Below, one piece after another: positions 24,307-35,757 of a DNA stretch of 64,000 nt. Source of the stretch: Stenocarpella maydis (Eukaryota > Ascomycota > Sordariomycetes > Diaporthales > Diaporthaceae); contig NQMI01000031.1 in NCBI GenBank assembly GCA_002270565.1, positions 1 through 64,000 of the forward strand. The letters run 5' to 3'. The notes below the pieces were generated by a model that worked only from the letters and a program-made list of their open reading frames with translations, was not told the origin of the DNA and did no database searches. Position 1 is the first letter of the stretch. Every line of letters starts with the position of its first letter. A program made the translations under genes and the position numbers.

Positions 24307-27300
24307 TCAGGGTCCAGAACTACCTAAAGGTTCATCTGCCATCAAGACTCGCTCCTGTTCCCATGGCGGCCAAGATGGCGCACCCTGGCCCTCTGAACAG
24401 GTGCTAAGTGGGGGTAATAAGATTCCTTCACCCTGTGATGCATATACTAAGACTTCAAAGCTCCCCTCACCGCCAGAATTGCTGAAGTAGATGCGGAATG
24501 GTATATGCCCGACTTCAGGGTATAGTATAGAGTAAACGCTGTTCCGATTAAGGTCTGAGTCGCTCATTGCGCTGAGTTGACTGTTGGAAGGCTCGAAGCC
24601 CCCCGAATAAGGCGTAGCTCCCTCGATCCAGGCAAGAACCAAGTCATCAACTGGGGACCAAATCTCGAGGTAGACGACAAGCGAGTCTTCGGGTACATAG
24701 ATGTATCCACGATGCTGTATCACGGGGCAGGAATTCTCGGGGTTTTCTCCAGAAGGTGAAGTATATCCGTATATGTTGAATGGCTCAGTGCGGTTTGTTT
24801 GGGCATAATCACTCCATTTCATGCTCTCCGTTATACCTGTACCCTTTGGAACCTTTCCTTCGACCACAGTCTTGAGATTCAACGAATAAGGATCCCCGCT
24901 GTCATATGACTGTTTGAGCTCCTGGCATTCTGGAGAATCATTAGGGAAGTGGTAAACGGCATATTCTACCCCTTGCGTGCACACTGGCGTGGGCGCACTT
25001 GGAGTAGGGGAGAGAGCGGTTGGACTCGAGCTCGAAATAGACACACTGTGGCTTCTGGTCTCCTGATTAGTAGAAGACGAGGTTTTAGTGCCTGTTCTAC
25101 GTCCACTTGTGCTGGACGGTGTGGCCGTCTCGTCCATGGAGGTTTTGTGCGTGGTGGGTTGGAAAGCAGGAAAAGAGCTAGTGAGACTTGTTGTTTCAGA
25201 CGTTGATAAAGACGACACAGTGGTCATTTTCACCTCTACGCCGGACGTCTGTTCGGAACTTGGTGTTGAAGCAGATTGTTCCTCGGTAGAAGAACCGGAG
25301 TTTCCAATGGTGATGGATGAGAATGCCGTCTCTTCGGCACGGGATGCGGACGAGCCCGTCGTTATCTCGTTTGAGCTTGAAGGAGAGGTGGCTGAGCTTG
25401 TGGTTTCCATTTCGGAGAGGTTACCAGTTTGCGTTGCACCTGTTAAGCTTGAAATTCCCTTGTTGCTGGAGGGTTTTGGTGTTATTTCAGAAGAACTCCC
25501 ACTATGTGTTGCGTCTGCTAAGCTTGTTCTCTCCTGCGGAATATCCGAGCTAGACTTTGATTGAACTTGGAAGAATGAAGGCGAATTACTTGTTGCCAAG
25601 GGTTCTTTTGTCATGCCTGACCACGATATGGCTACTCCTCCCCCTGAAATAGTCGAGGGAGTAGTGATTGATTGGCCCTCAATACTAGTTGTCAACATAG
25701 TTTGTGATGTTGACTCAAAAGGCCCGGTCGTCAGCCCCTGTTGGGGCGGTTGTTCATACGAGGTGAATAATGAACTCTTGCTTTGTTGCCATAAAGGGTT
25801 TGTGGTTGTGGTAACGCCGGAAGATTTTCTATCTGAACTTATTGAAGGTCGCATTTCAGAAGATCTGCCGCTATCTGCGCCGATACTAGGGCTCTGTGAT
25901 TGAGTTGATGTAAAAGCCCTAGAGGAACTCTCGACCGATATAGAGGTCGATGGTTTGGACTTCATATCTGTGTATAGTACAGATGACGATATTTTGAAGG
26001 ACGACAATTCATTCGCCCCCGCGCCGGCCCATAATACTTCACGGCTGTTGGTTGTCGTCGAGGAAACAAAAGTAGTTGACGGATTTGGCGGGCCTGTGAG
26101 TGTGACGGGTGACTTGGGTGTTGACACAGTCGACTGGTATTGTGGCATGTCAGACAATATGGACGTTCGTGACACACTGTCGGAGGCTAGGGGTGTCGCC
26201 AAACTGGTCTCAATAATAATGGTCATCGAGCCGTTGTCAGCAGGAACAGTTGCCATGGGTGGTACTGGAGAGGTGGTTTGTATTTCGGACTGGTCTAACG
26301 AAGACTTCATGGATTCGGAGAAAGCCATAGAGAAGCGCGATACTATGTCCTCAGTGGAAGCCTCAGATGCCGCAGACGTCTTTCGACTCTCCACCATAGT
26401 CGGCTGCAAGGCTGGGCTTGCAGAAATCCCAACGATTGTTTCAAAGGTCGTGGCAGAACCAGCCTGGGTGTAATATGTTTCCCCAACTAGGGAGCTGCTG
26501 GAAGACACATTCGGAATACTGGAGCTCGAAGTGGGTAGGCTTTCCAGAGTGCTGTAGACAGTCGGCAAGTTGGCACCAATTATTTCCCCATCCTGGCACA
26601 GTTCAACTATGCGGTAATGAGTATATGCTCACGTAGCGCTTCGGAACATGGTTTATCGCTTACTTCCGTAGCTTGAAAGTACCACAGGCTCACAATTGGG
26701 AGGAGTCGATGTAAACACCATATATATGTCGCCCACAGAATCTTCGCAGAATGTCGCCCGGCCACCAGGGATTGAAGAGTTTGTAAACTCCAAGACACCT
26801 TCAGTATCTTTGAATGTGGTAGTTATGGCTGGAGCAGAATCTGGTAATGACGATCCACTGCGAAGTATCTTGCAATTATCGCCGGGTGAGTAATAAATGG
26901 GTACGCCGCTCCCTTCAGAAAGCTGTCCCGAGGCCAAGGTGAAAACCGTGGCGTTATCACACCGTTCTTGGCGTCCAGATTCATCGTTACTTAGGAATCC
27001 TGCGGATGCTCTGGATTGTAGATATGGTCTAGCTCCGATGGAAGGATTGATGAACAGGACCACTTGTCGAATTGCTGGGATACTGCTAGGAGTAGGCGAC
27101 GAGATGATGGTGGTATAGGTATTGGGCCAGGTAGAGGTCTTGGCCTCTGAATCGATCAAGGTTCGGGAACCAGAAATGGCCAAGGTCACAGAGTCAGAGA
27201 TGGGAGTCTGAGTGTTTGCAGACGAAATATAGGAATTGGGCAGACCTAAGGATCCTGACAACGAAGGTGATGCTGTAGGTTTTGGAGATCGAGCGGACGG

Positions 27301-27426
27301 GCGAGAAACTGTGCTGAGGGTTCCGGCTGCCGTAGTGAAAGCGCTAAAATCCCATGTTGATAACAGGAACAATAACATCTGATAAATAAGTGAAGCACCA
27401 ACTCGCCGGCGAAACTTGATTTGCAT
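24307..27426 (-). CDS. Large Ser/Thr-rich cell-surface protein with DUF7908-like and GLEYA-like domains, 1020 aa
   Basis: Exons are 27426-26664 and 26606-24307 (57-bp intron, donor GTAAGC, acceptor TAG; frame closes). The start at 27426 gives a basic then hydrophobic leader (MQIKFRRRVGASLIYQMLLFLLSTW), a likely signal peptide. Residues about 120-262 (VVLFINPS, CDNATVFTLASGQL, TTTFKD.EGVLEFTN, FCEDSVGDIYMVF, ending CEPVVLSSYGIELC) match my memory of the fungal secreted domain DUF7908. Residues 270-790 are Ser/Thr-rich stalk. The C-terminal 225 residues start CTQGVEYAVYHFPNDSPEC and show the beta-rich pattern of GLEYA-type adhesin ligand-binding domains. It probably sits in the wall or is secreted and binds glycans; no GPI signal is seen at the C-terminus. 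Domain names are from memory. Confidence 0.7.
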
Positions 27427-29265
27427 CGTCAGCCAACCGCATCGTGGCGGTGGCTGTGGCAACCCACGCAAGTGCGATTGTATGGAGTCGTAATGCCATT
27501 GCTTTACATGGAGACAAATACCTGGCAACCGATTCCGTCGACATACAATTTGTGAGAGTACAATAATATTATGGTGCTAATGGAAGCAGTTCCGTCCATA
27601 TACATCAGGTATTATCTAGGTACGACCCTCGAGAATCCCAGGAAATTACCCACAAGAGGCTCTTTAACAACCATCTCAAAGCAGTTGAGTAGAGAATGCT
27701 GCAAAGCGTGTTTCTTGGTTCCTAGAATTTCGTGATGGCTCTATAGTCATCAAAAGGCTATTTGGCGTGGAATGCCAAGGGATGGTATGTTTGTTTTCCT
27801 GCAGCGAGGCGGCCTTCCATGGTGGCGTTGCACTAATTCTACATTCAGAATGAGCTTTGAGCTACTTTTGGTAACCTGGTTTCCAGTATAATATCATCCC
27901 TTGCGGCAACCGGCCGAAATTGGGGCTCGAAATAACATACCTAAGTATGCAGGTTAGCAGCAGGCACTGCGTGCAGAGAATAACATAACACAAAGCTCTT
28001 CATGTTTCTGGATACGCAAACTCATGCCAGTAGAACCCTAGGAGTTATGGTTTGATCAATATATGTTCCAGAAATCATTCGATATCTCTTCATTCCATGT
28101 CGTCGAAGTTAGGCCCAGCTATGGGAGAACGCGCTGCTCACAAGCGTGATTATGACCAGGTGTAATGCAGACACGAGGCGAAAAGAAGCTTTGAGAGCAA
28201 TGACAGATGATGGAGTTTTGGCCATTGCCCCACGTCTGGCTCTGCGAAACAATCCACAGCTGTAAATGATTGACTGGGGTTTCAAAACTAATTGACCATC
28301 GCGTTCCAACACAGAAGACGACCCCGCGGGCGAATTTCACGCATTGGTTGTATCCGAGGGGGCGGATGAACGTGCTATGTACTCATAGTCACACCTTTCC
28401 ACAGTCTTTTCGCGTCCGGCTCTGAATTTCCATTCAGGGAACGTATAGATGGTTCCCATGTAATGACAGCCAAGCACCCTCCAACGCTTGCCAGGGACTT
28501 CGAAAACGGAGACAGAGACAAGTGGCCCAGCCGAGTGAACGCATGGCATCAAGTTCAGCAAAATACCCCTAACATAAGCCCATTTAGAATTTCACAGAGA
28601 TATACAGAGTGGTAAAGTAATATACAGAGGTATGAGGCAATTTGGATGATGGTCTTCAAGGACCAGGCTACGACGATACATGTGGGATTCTCGTCCAGGA
28701 GGCCTGCTTGCAAAGCTTTCTCATGCCAGAATGGATTTCTGTGGGCAGTTACAGCGCGCAGATGCCATCTTGATTCTGATCTGCGTTTCTCTCCAATACC
28801 GCCAGAAGAAGGAAGTATTCAACTGCCGTGACTCAAGTGAAATTGGCACGCTGTCCAGCGGTGCGGTGCCCTGCCCCTGCCCAGCGCACACCAATTCAAT
28901 GCATGGGCAAGACCCGGCTGTCGTGGTTCAGCAGCCGGACGCATTTGTCTTATTGTTAGGCGCGGTGATAGCTTATCGTCAGCTGAGAAGTCGCTTCTTG
29001 GCACGGAGAGGCTTAACCGGCTCTGGAAGGAGGAGCGTGCCGGGCTGCCGTTCCTGCATTAGAGGATCCACAGATCCTATCGCCGGGGGTCGGTCTCGCC
29101 CGGAGAGTATGCCAGCAGGATTGGGAAGAGTATATATCCCACCGTTCTCACCTCTGGATTTGGGGATTTTTCTGATTGCTAGGTCGGTCCATTTCATTGG
29201 CTGTACGGTGAGACTTTGTCGGTCAAGAGCTGTTCGATACTAACGTCGATACGATCTGAACCAAA
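27427..29265. other. Intergenic region, no supported gene
   Basis: Short frames occur on both strands (for example 28337-28561 minus and 28680-29243 plus), but none shows a domain, a signal peptide with Cys pairing, or a convincing intron pattern. It should contain the divergent promoters of the adhesin-like gene and the SurE-like gene. Confidence 0.45.
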
Positions 29266-30303
29266 ATGCGCTTCTCGCTACTCCTTGCGGGCGCTCTGCT
29301 CAGCTCTGCCAAAGGGCTCAATATCCTTATGAACAATGATGACGGGTTTGGCTCAGCCAACCTGCGAGAATTGTACAAGGTCCTCAAAAGCAAGGGACAC
29401 AACGGTGGGTCTGGAGCGCGTCTTTCAAAATGTTGCCTGTCTTGGCTAACATGACCTTCAGTCTGGATCGTAGCACCTGCTGTGCAACAAAGTGGCCAAG
29501 GCGGCCGCTCAGACTTCACAACCTACCCAAACCTAACTTCACCGGCTCAATACGGAATCATCCCCGCCGGGGCACCCTCAGTAGGCCGAGATCCCATCGA
29601 TAGCCACATCTGGTATTACAACGGCACACCAGCGGCCTGTACTTTCGTCGCCCTTGACTACGTTCTCCCAAACTTCGCCAACTTCAGCACGCCAGATCTC
29701 GTGGTTACCGGTCCCAATTACGGGACGAACCTAGGTCCCTTCGTCTGGACACTCTCGGGTACAGCTGGCGCCGCATACGCCGCTACCTCGCGCTCTATCC
29801 CGGCTATCGCCTTCAGCGCGTCCAACAGCGCGCTCGACTACCGCAACATTACCAACTCAACCAACGAGTACACCTACGTTGCGAAGCTGTCAGGTGAAAT
29901 AGTCGATGCTTTTGTCAACTCTTCGTCCCCGGGAGAGCCCATCTTGCCGCTTGGCTATGGCGCCAACGTGAACTACCCCAGGCTTGGCGCCAACTGGTCC
30001 AGCATACCTATCCTTCAGACGAGAATGACTGGCGAGGCAAATACCAACGTCGCACTGCCGGTGAGGGACAACCCGGGCACATTCACGTGGGGCAACATTG
30101 ACCCCTTGTCTGCCGGTGTGAACGAGTGCATCAACGGGGATTGCAGCATGACCGGTGAGACGGCGGCTGTGGATGATGGGTTCGTCGCCGTGAGCTTGTA
30201 TACGATCGACTACTCTGCACCCCGGAGCCAGAAGACGAATCAGATTATTGATAGGCTGCCCTTTGTGCAGACTGCGCGCACGACGAGGAGGTGGAGCTCA
30301 TAA
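29266..30303 (+). CDS. Secreted SurE-like acid phosphatase/5'-nucleotidase, two exons, 326 aa
   Basis: Exons are 29266-29404 and 29462-30303; the 57-bp intron has donor GTGGGT, branch GCTAAC and acceptor CAG. The protein starts with a signal peptide (MRFSLLLAGALLSSAKG), directly followed by the SurE metal-binding motif NNDDGFGS, with Asp25/Asp26. Other SurE features are HNVWIVAPAVQQSGQG around the splice junction and DLVVTGPNYGTNLG, where the second metal-site Asn is retained. SurE enzymes remove phosphate from nucleoside monophosphates. Bacterial SurE is cytosolic, whereas fungal versions such as this are exported. Several N-glycosylation sequons (NFS, NIT, NST, NSS, NWS) agree with secretion. 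Confidence 0.85.
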
Positions 30304-30524
30304 TGTGCATAGGGCATGACTTCGGTGTCTTGTCCGTATAAATCCTGCGGACCACCCTGTATTTGAATACATTTTACATCTCAAATACACAGTAGCGCCG
30401 ACGGGGTATTATTCATCAAGATATTGCCTTTCTTCATCATCATCAAAAGCTGCTGAATCAAGCGAGGCTGGAGGGGCAGCCATTGAGCGTCGTCGCGATG
30501 TGGTCCAGGATTTAGTCAGGGGCT

Positions 30525-31017
30525 TAGGCCCAGGAAATACCCACGCGTGGGTGATACCCAATGGGTATCTGCAGGACCCGTGGGTAATTGCAGGGATAAA
30601 ATTATTTCCTAAACCTTACCTCCTATAGCAAGCTATATATTTTTGTTTCTACTACCTAAATCTTTGTTTCTACTATTAGGATCTTTCTTTTCATTATGAG
30701 ATGTTTTTAGAGGAGTAAGTAAAGGTATGCACCTATTTATATATCTAGCCTTATAGTTAAGAATAGGAAAATAATTTAAGATATTATAAATTACTTTATT
30801 AAGGGTAAGGCCTTTTAATATAATAATAATATACTTGTTATAAATAGTATAAAGATTAATGGCTATTAAATATTACAGTAAGTAATTAAGATAATGATTA
30901 AGATATCTTTAATACTAGTTTATTATTAAATTAGTTACTTTCTAAATATGTGATAGGATTACCTATAGGATTACCTAGGACCCATGGGTACCCATGGGTG
31001 GGTATTTCCTGGGCCTA
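30525..31017. mobile_element. Non-autonomous hAT-type MITE, 493 bp
   Basis: The ends are inverted repeats: the first 20 bases, TAGGCCCAGGAAATACCCAC, are the exact reverse complement of the last 20. The 8-bp sequence CAGGGGCT flanks both sides (30517-30524 and 31018-31025), the target-duplication length of hAT transposons. The interior is AT-rich with no coding frame, so movement would need a transposase elsewhere. Subterminal palindromes CCCACGCGTGGG (30540-30551) and a doubled ACCCATGGGT (30980-30999) are probable transposase-binding or hairpin sites. Confidence 0.88.
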
Positions 31018-31817
31018 CAGGGGCTTCGCTAATTGGAATTGGTCCGGTTCCAAGCCTGGTACAATTAAATTGCCGAGAAAGTCCGCGCATCAGACATGAG
31101 CGCCTCGAAAGTGGTGGGCCAGGGTCAACGTTGGTGTACTCGTGATGTTCAGGCTCGTTGCCCAGATGCCAAGTGTGTATGTATTGAAGCGGCATGTCTG
31201 CCCATCTGCCTCATTAAGAGGCTGTTCGCAGTGAATTATCAACTGATACCACAATAGTTGGCACTACCACCGAATACTGACGTGAAAATGATTCATTGCA
31301 TCTTTATCCTGATAATCGCCACATCGTACATCGGTACATCGTACATCGGTGGCTGGCTTGTATCAAAGTTTCGCGATATACAAATCTCTCGGTAAGTACA
31401 AGGTCCTGTAGCGAGGACATATGGGCCTTCTGGTTGCCCATTCCCAGAGCAAACATGTGCGTCACACCGTCAGCCGTGCCAGGCAAGCACAATATTAATG
31501 AGACTGCATCAAATCACGCTTGAGGCACCTCGAGCGTTGAGATACCAATCATTGACTCCGCATACTTTCTTTGAGCATACTTAGTCAAAGTCGCGGAGAT
31601 GCTACCGGGTGCTCTCTTCCGGTTATGCTAACCTCATACAAGTTTGAATGGCAGCCGCCTCAAAGGGAACTCCATCTCTATTGGGTGGGTAAACAGCAGC
31701 TTCAACACAATGCCTACCAGCGGCAAGCACGGAAAATCCCGAAGAAACCAGTTATAGGACAATGTGTGTACGAAGACTCGGGTGGCCTGGTGAGGATGCA
31801 GGCAAAGGAGTATGCGC
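31018..31817. other. Intergenic, no gene recognised
   Basis: This stretch has normal base composition, no frame with recognisable content, and a short direct repeat of TACATCG (31325-31348). It precedes the promoter of the small secreted protein. Confidence 0.4.
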
Positions 31818-31825
31818 TATATAAG
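31818..31825 (+). promoter_or_regulatory. TATA box of the small secreted protein gene
   Basis: TATATAAG lies 165 bp upstream of the ATG at 31990. A (TA)n run follows near 31864. Spacing allows a 5' leader of roughly 130 bases. Confidence 0.45.
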
Positions 31826-31989
31826 TGAGTCGAATGGGTGGCTGTCTTGAAGGTAAACCAAATAGATATATATATATATAGCGGCAAGCACATCACAAAC
31901 TTGGGACACATCATTGCACTTGAAATCTTTCAACCCGACAAATACACTAATAAACGCATCCCCACATATCAGAACGACTGCCAACAACC

Positions 31990-32181
31990 ATGCGAGCCAA
32001 GATCTACACAATCATCGCCACTGCGCTGCTCGCTGCCTCCGCCAAGGCCAGGCCTTGGGGCACGTATTTCAACAATTGCTGCTGCTTCGCCAGCACCGAT
32101 ACCAAGGACACCAACATCGGCTGCAACCCTTTGTACGTTCCTAAATGCCCAACTGGTGAGCAGCTGTGTTCAAAATTCTAG
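31990..32181 (+). CDS. Small cysteine-rich secreted protein, 63 aa
   Basis: The frame begins MRAKIYTIIATALLAASAKA, a good signal peptide ending in Ala-Lys-Ala, and leaves a mature peptide of about 43 residues with six cysteines, including a CCC triplet. Size, leader and an even number of cysteines are typical of fungal small secreted proteins, some of which are effectors. No named family is recognised and no toxicity is implied. A GTGAGC near the 3' end could be an intron donor, in which case the C-terminus would differ. It lies about 970 bp from the MITE, in a gene-poor stretch. Confidence 0.5.
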   Translation: MRAKIYTIIATALLAASAKARPWGTYFNNCCCFASTDTKDTNIGCNPLYVPKCPTGEQLCSKF

Positions 32182-32512
32182 TGTCAGTCCGGTATATGAG
32201 GTCGCCAAATTGGCCTACTCAACCTATGCAAACTTATACTTGGGCAATCAATTGTAATATGGTGAGACATCCAGGAAACATATCATTACGCTTTCTTTCA
32301 CCAAAAGTCCGTGGTAGCAGGTTCCCTCGCTATGGGCCATCCTGGTTTTGTACCTCGACTTTTCCAGAGGTCATCCAGATAGGATAAATAATGCCCATCT
32401 TACAGGTGAGCAAGCTTGTTGTTGAAACAGTATACCTAGGTATAACTGTAATATGCTTCACAATATTCCTTGTAATGTCCGTTGCGGCTCCCATGCATAT
32501 AGCTAGACTACT

Positions 32513-32617
32513 ATGGCTCCAACGCCATGTCGCGAACTGATCACAATTGCCACAGTGCTAGTATTCGTGGTCATTTCTGCTGAGCAAAGTAACCAGCTAG
32601 CTCGCAAGTACACTGTC
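32513..32617 (+). CDS. Possible first exon with signal peptide, cut off by an assembly gap
   Basis: From the ATG at 32513 the frame gives MAPTPCRELITIATVLVFVVISAEQS, which looks like a signal peptide, then NQLARKYT up to a possible donor GTCAGT. Beyond this lies a pyrimidine tract, a duplicated segment and the N gap, so no continuation can be followed. It may be chance. Confidence 0.2.
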
Positions 32618-32641
32618 AGTATGCACTCTTCTCTCCCCCCC

Positions 32642-33149
32642 CCCTCTTCTCTCTTTCTTTCTTCCCTTTTTTTGTTCTTTTTCTTTTTTTGCTCAATTCC
32701 AACCTGTCTTATATCAAACATGTGGATTCATCACGGGATAAGTGGAAAGGTCCAAAGTCTGACCGTCCACTCTTGTAAAAGCACCTGAGATATGCCTGCC
32801 ACCAGCTTCCAGAGTGCTCGACTCCTCATGGTGATCAACACATGAACTGCTCATACCCTCGATCGCATGCGGCATTAAACCNNNNNNNNNNNCAGTGATC
32901 TGAATACGGCCCTCTTCTCTCTTTCTTTCTTCCCTTTTTTTGTTCTTTTTCTTTTTTTGCTCAATTCCAACCTGTCTTATATCAAACATGTGGATTCATC
33001 ACGGGATAAGTGGAAAGGTCCAAAGTCTGACCGTCCACTCTTGTAAAAGCACCTGAGATATGCCTGCCACCAGCTTCCAGAGTGCTCGACTCCTCATGGT
33101 GATCAACACATGAACTGCTCATACCCTCGATCGCATGCGGCATTAAACC
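32642..33149. repeat. Exact 240-bp duplication across an 11-N gap
   Basis: Bases 32642-32881 and 32910-33149 are identical, including a long pyrimidine tract, and are separated by N at 32882-32892 plus 17 bases. Exact identity in this RIP-active genome and the position at a gap indicate two contig ends that were not merged, rather than a biological repeat. Confidence 0.85.
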
Positions 33150-33184
33150 ATTCCCAACCGTTTTCTTCTTCATCCTAAGCAACC

Positions 33185-35002
33185 TCATACCTTGTCTCCA
33201 TCCTCAGCCCCAGTCTCAGCCAGCGCCTCCCTCAGCCTCGCCTCGTCCCTCGGCAAGCAGAGGACCTCGTACGGGCGGGGTGCCATGATGAGATCCCTGG
33301 GGTTCTTGAACCCCCTCGCCGGGTCGACGTCGACGCTCTCCGCTCCCGGTACCTGCTCGAGCCGGAAGCTCGCCAGCAGGCGCATGAAGACGAGATATAC
33401 CTCCCTGGCCGCCAGCAGGTGGCCGGCGCACATCCTGTAGCCCAAGCCGAAGGTGAAGAGTGGCGCGTCGGGCTTCTCCAGCCAGCGCTCCGGGCGGAAG
33501 ACTTCTGGGTCTTCCCACAGTTCTGGGTCTGCGCGGCCGGCGCGGTCAGCAAGATCCTGCTTGAGCCCTTGGGGCACGCCCAGCCTCGGGTGGAGGGAGG
33601 GGATTCTACGCCCCAAAGGGAGGCCGCGGCACCAGGAGGCGAGATCGTGTGCTTACCGTAGTTACACGCCCAAGCATTCATGTAAACCGTCGTGCCCTTC
33701 GGTATTCTCATCCCCTCGTACTCGACATCCCGAATGCTCTCCCGCGGAAGGTTAAGCGGGATAACAGTGAAATACCGTAGCGCCTCCTTCGCCAGGGCAT
33801 TGATATAAGCGCACTTCTGCTCATCAGCCGCGTCGGGCAGCGGGTCCACATCGCCGTCAAGTGGCCCCCTGGCGGGCGGCAGCCCCTGAGACTCCCGGAT
33901 GGCCGCGAACGCCTTGTCCTGGACCTCCGGGTGCTGGGCAAGGTACCCGACGCTCCACTGCACGGTGCTGCTGACGGTCTCGAAGCCGCCGCCCAGCATG
34001 CTCAGGCTGATGGAGGTGAGCTCCGTCTCGGTGAGGGCGGCCTCCTTGTACGTGATGACGCTGGCCTGGATGCACGGCCTGTTTGTGCCGCGCTCGACCT
34101 CGGCCTTGAGGTCCGAGTTGAAGCGGTCAAGGTAGGCGTCGCGGCGGTCGCGCATCTCGCGGGCGAGCGCGCTCGCCGTGTTGAACGGGTTGAGGCGCAG
34201 CAGCGGGATGTAGTCCTGCAGGTTGCCTGTGGTGCTGCGGAAGCGGTTGAGCTCCTCCTCGACAGCGACAATCTCACGGAACATGGCGTCCTCGACCGTG
34301 GGGATGCGGATCCCCCAGTTGATGGTGACGGCCAGGCTGAGGGATAGCCGCTGGATGAAGGGGAGGGGGTCGATGGGCTTGGTGCCTGCTCCGCCGTACT
34401 CGAGAAGGTCCCGGACAAAGGCGCGGGACTCGATATCGAGGTAGGGCACGTAGCTCGCGATGGCGGGCCTGTTGACGGCGACCGCGACGCCCTTCTTCCG
34501 ACGCTTCAGGCTGTCGTCATAAGGCGACGTGCCGATGGTCAGGCCGGCAGTGCTGGAAGCCACCTAGGAAACGGCATCAGCCAGGCCCACATGACTTTGT
34601 TTGCTCATGTCCACCAGTCCAACCAACCTTGTGGAACGTATAAGTAACGGGCCTCGAACTCAACGCCTGGCTCTGCCCAACCCAGAGGTTCCTCGCCGCC
34701 TTGGCGCTGTTGACCACAACAACAGGCACGTTCCCCATCTGCACCTGGTACACGTCCCCATATCGCCTCGACCACTCACGGTACTGCGCCGCTGCGTTAG
34801 TCCGGATCGACCACAGGTTGCCGATGAGCGGTAGCCCAGGAGGGCCTGGCATGCCCGGAACACGGGCGTGGTGGCGGATGACCTCGTTGACCACGATGTA
34901 CGAGATGAGGAGGAGCAGGAGCGCAGCCAGGGCCGTCTGCGCCGGGTGCGCAGAGACGTGCGCCACGAGGGGCCGGGGGAGCTGATGGAGGAGGGAGTGC
35001 AT
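33185..35002 (-). CDS. CYP504-like cytochrome P450 (phenylacetate hydroxylase type), three exons, 541 aa
   Basis: Exons are 35002-34628, 34563-33657 and 33528-33185; introns GTTGGT..TAG (64 bp) and GTAAGC..CAG (128 bp, branch GCTGAC). Splicing restores WACNYDPELWEDPEVFRPERW across exons 2 and 3. P450 landmarks are an N-terminal membrane anchor (about 22-41), the PGPPGLPLIGN hinge, I-helix GGGFETV at 316-322, ExxR at 385-388, PERW, and the heme loop FGLGYRMCAG with Cys461. Segments such as TAGLTIGTSPYDDSLKRRKKG and FRSTTGNLQDYIPLLRLNPF are, from memory, those of CYP504, which hydroxylates phenylacetate or hydroxyphenylacetate on the route to homogentisate at the ER. No homogentisate genes are nearby, so a different aromatic substrate is possible. 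Confidence 0.85.
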
Positions 35003-35757
35003 GCCGTGTCGTGTGTTCGTTGGTACTCTCTAGCTTACAACACTTTTTCCTTGTCTGAGCAGCGAGCCCAGACATACATGATATCTGCATATATATACAC
35101 ACCACTTGCACGAGGCACGGGACATGAGCCATGAGGCCACGCCGTCAAGCAGCCCCAGTAAAACCCCTTGGACACAACAACTTGTCAACGAGAACAGACC
35201 CGTCCTGGCTCTCGACTCCGCATATCATCGGCCAACCCTCGCGGCGTTGAGCTCGCCTCCAACTCGCTCCTACGTGCCGCCCGAGCTTATCCATGCAAAC
35301 TCGCCCAGCCGTTGTCCAAAAAGGTTACTCCGCCGTATTACCCCATACTCGTCGATGCGGGGAGCGCCACTCAGTTCAGCATGATTCGCGGCTCGGCATG
35401 CTGAGTAAATGACAGCATGCCAGTGGCCCACCGCTCTCTTTGCGAAACGTTCCCGAATCATGTCGGCTTGCTCCTGTCGAGTCGTAGCGAAATAGATGCA
35501 TTTGTACGTCAAACATACTAGTCAAAGAAATGCACTCTATTCAGGGTATTGTTCAACACGTTTACGGCATGCCCGCTGTTGCTTTGCCCTCCAAAGAGAT
35601 GTCCGTCCGTCCCTCTGGACCGAGAGAAATAAAACGGGAAGCCCCCCCCCCCCCCCCATATATTGCAATGCTGCTGTTATCCATCGCCATGGGATGGACA
35701 GCAAAAGCAAATACCAACAAGCCAGCCAAGCTCCGTGGCCCATCTGCAACTAATCTA
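35003..35757. other. Intergenic between P450 and PTEN genes, with a 16-base C run
   Basis: This region contains the P450 promoter and the 3' flank of the PTEN-like gene. A run of 16 C lies at 35642-35657. No gene is supported. Confidence 0.5.

Noticed and set aside
28680..29243. A 187-codon plus-strand frame before the SurE-like gene
   Set aside because: No domain, composition unlike the neighbouring genes, and it covers the region expected to be the SurE promoter.
33453..34444. Several long frames on the strand opposite to the P450 gene
   Set aside because: They are GC-rich mirror frames without motifs and lie over conserved P450 codons.
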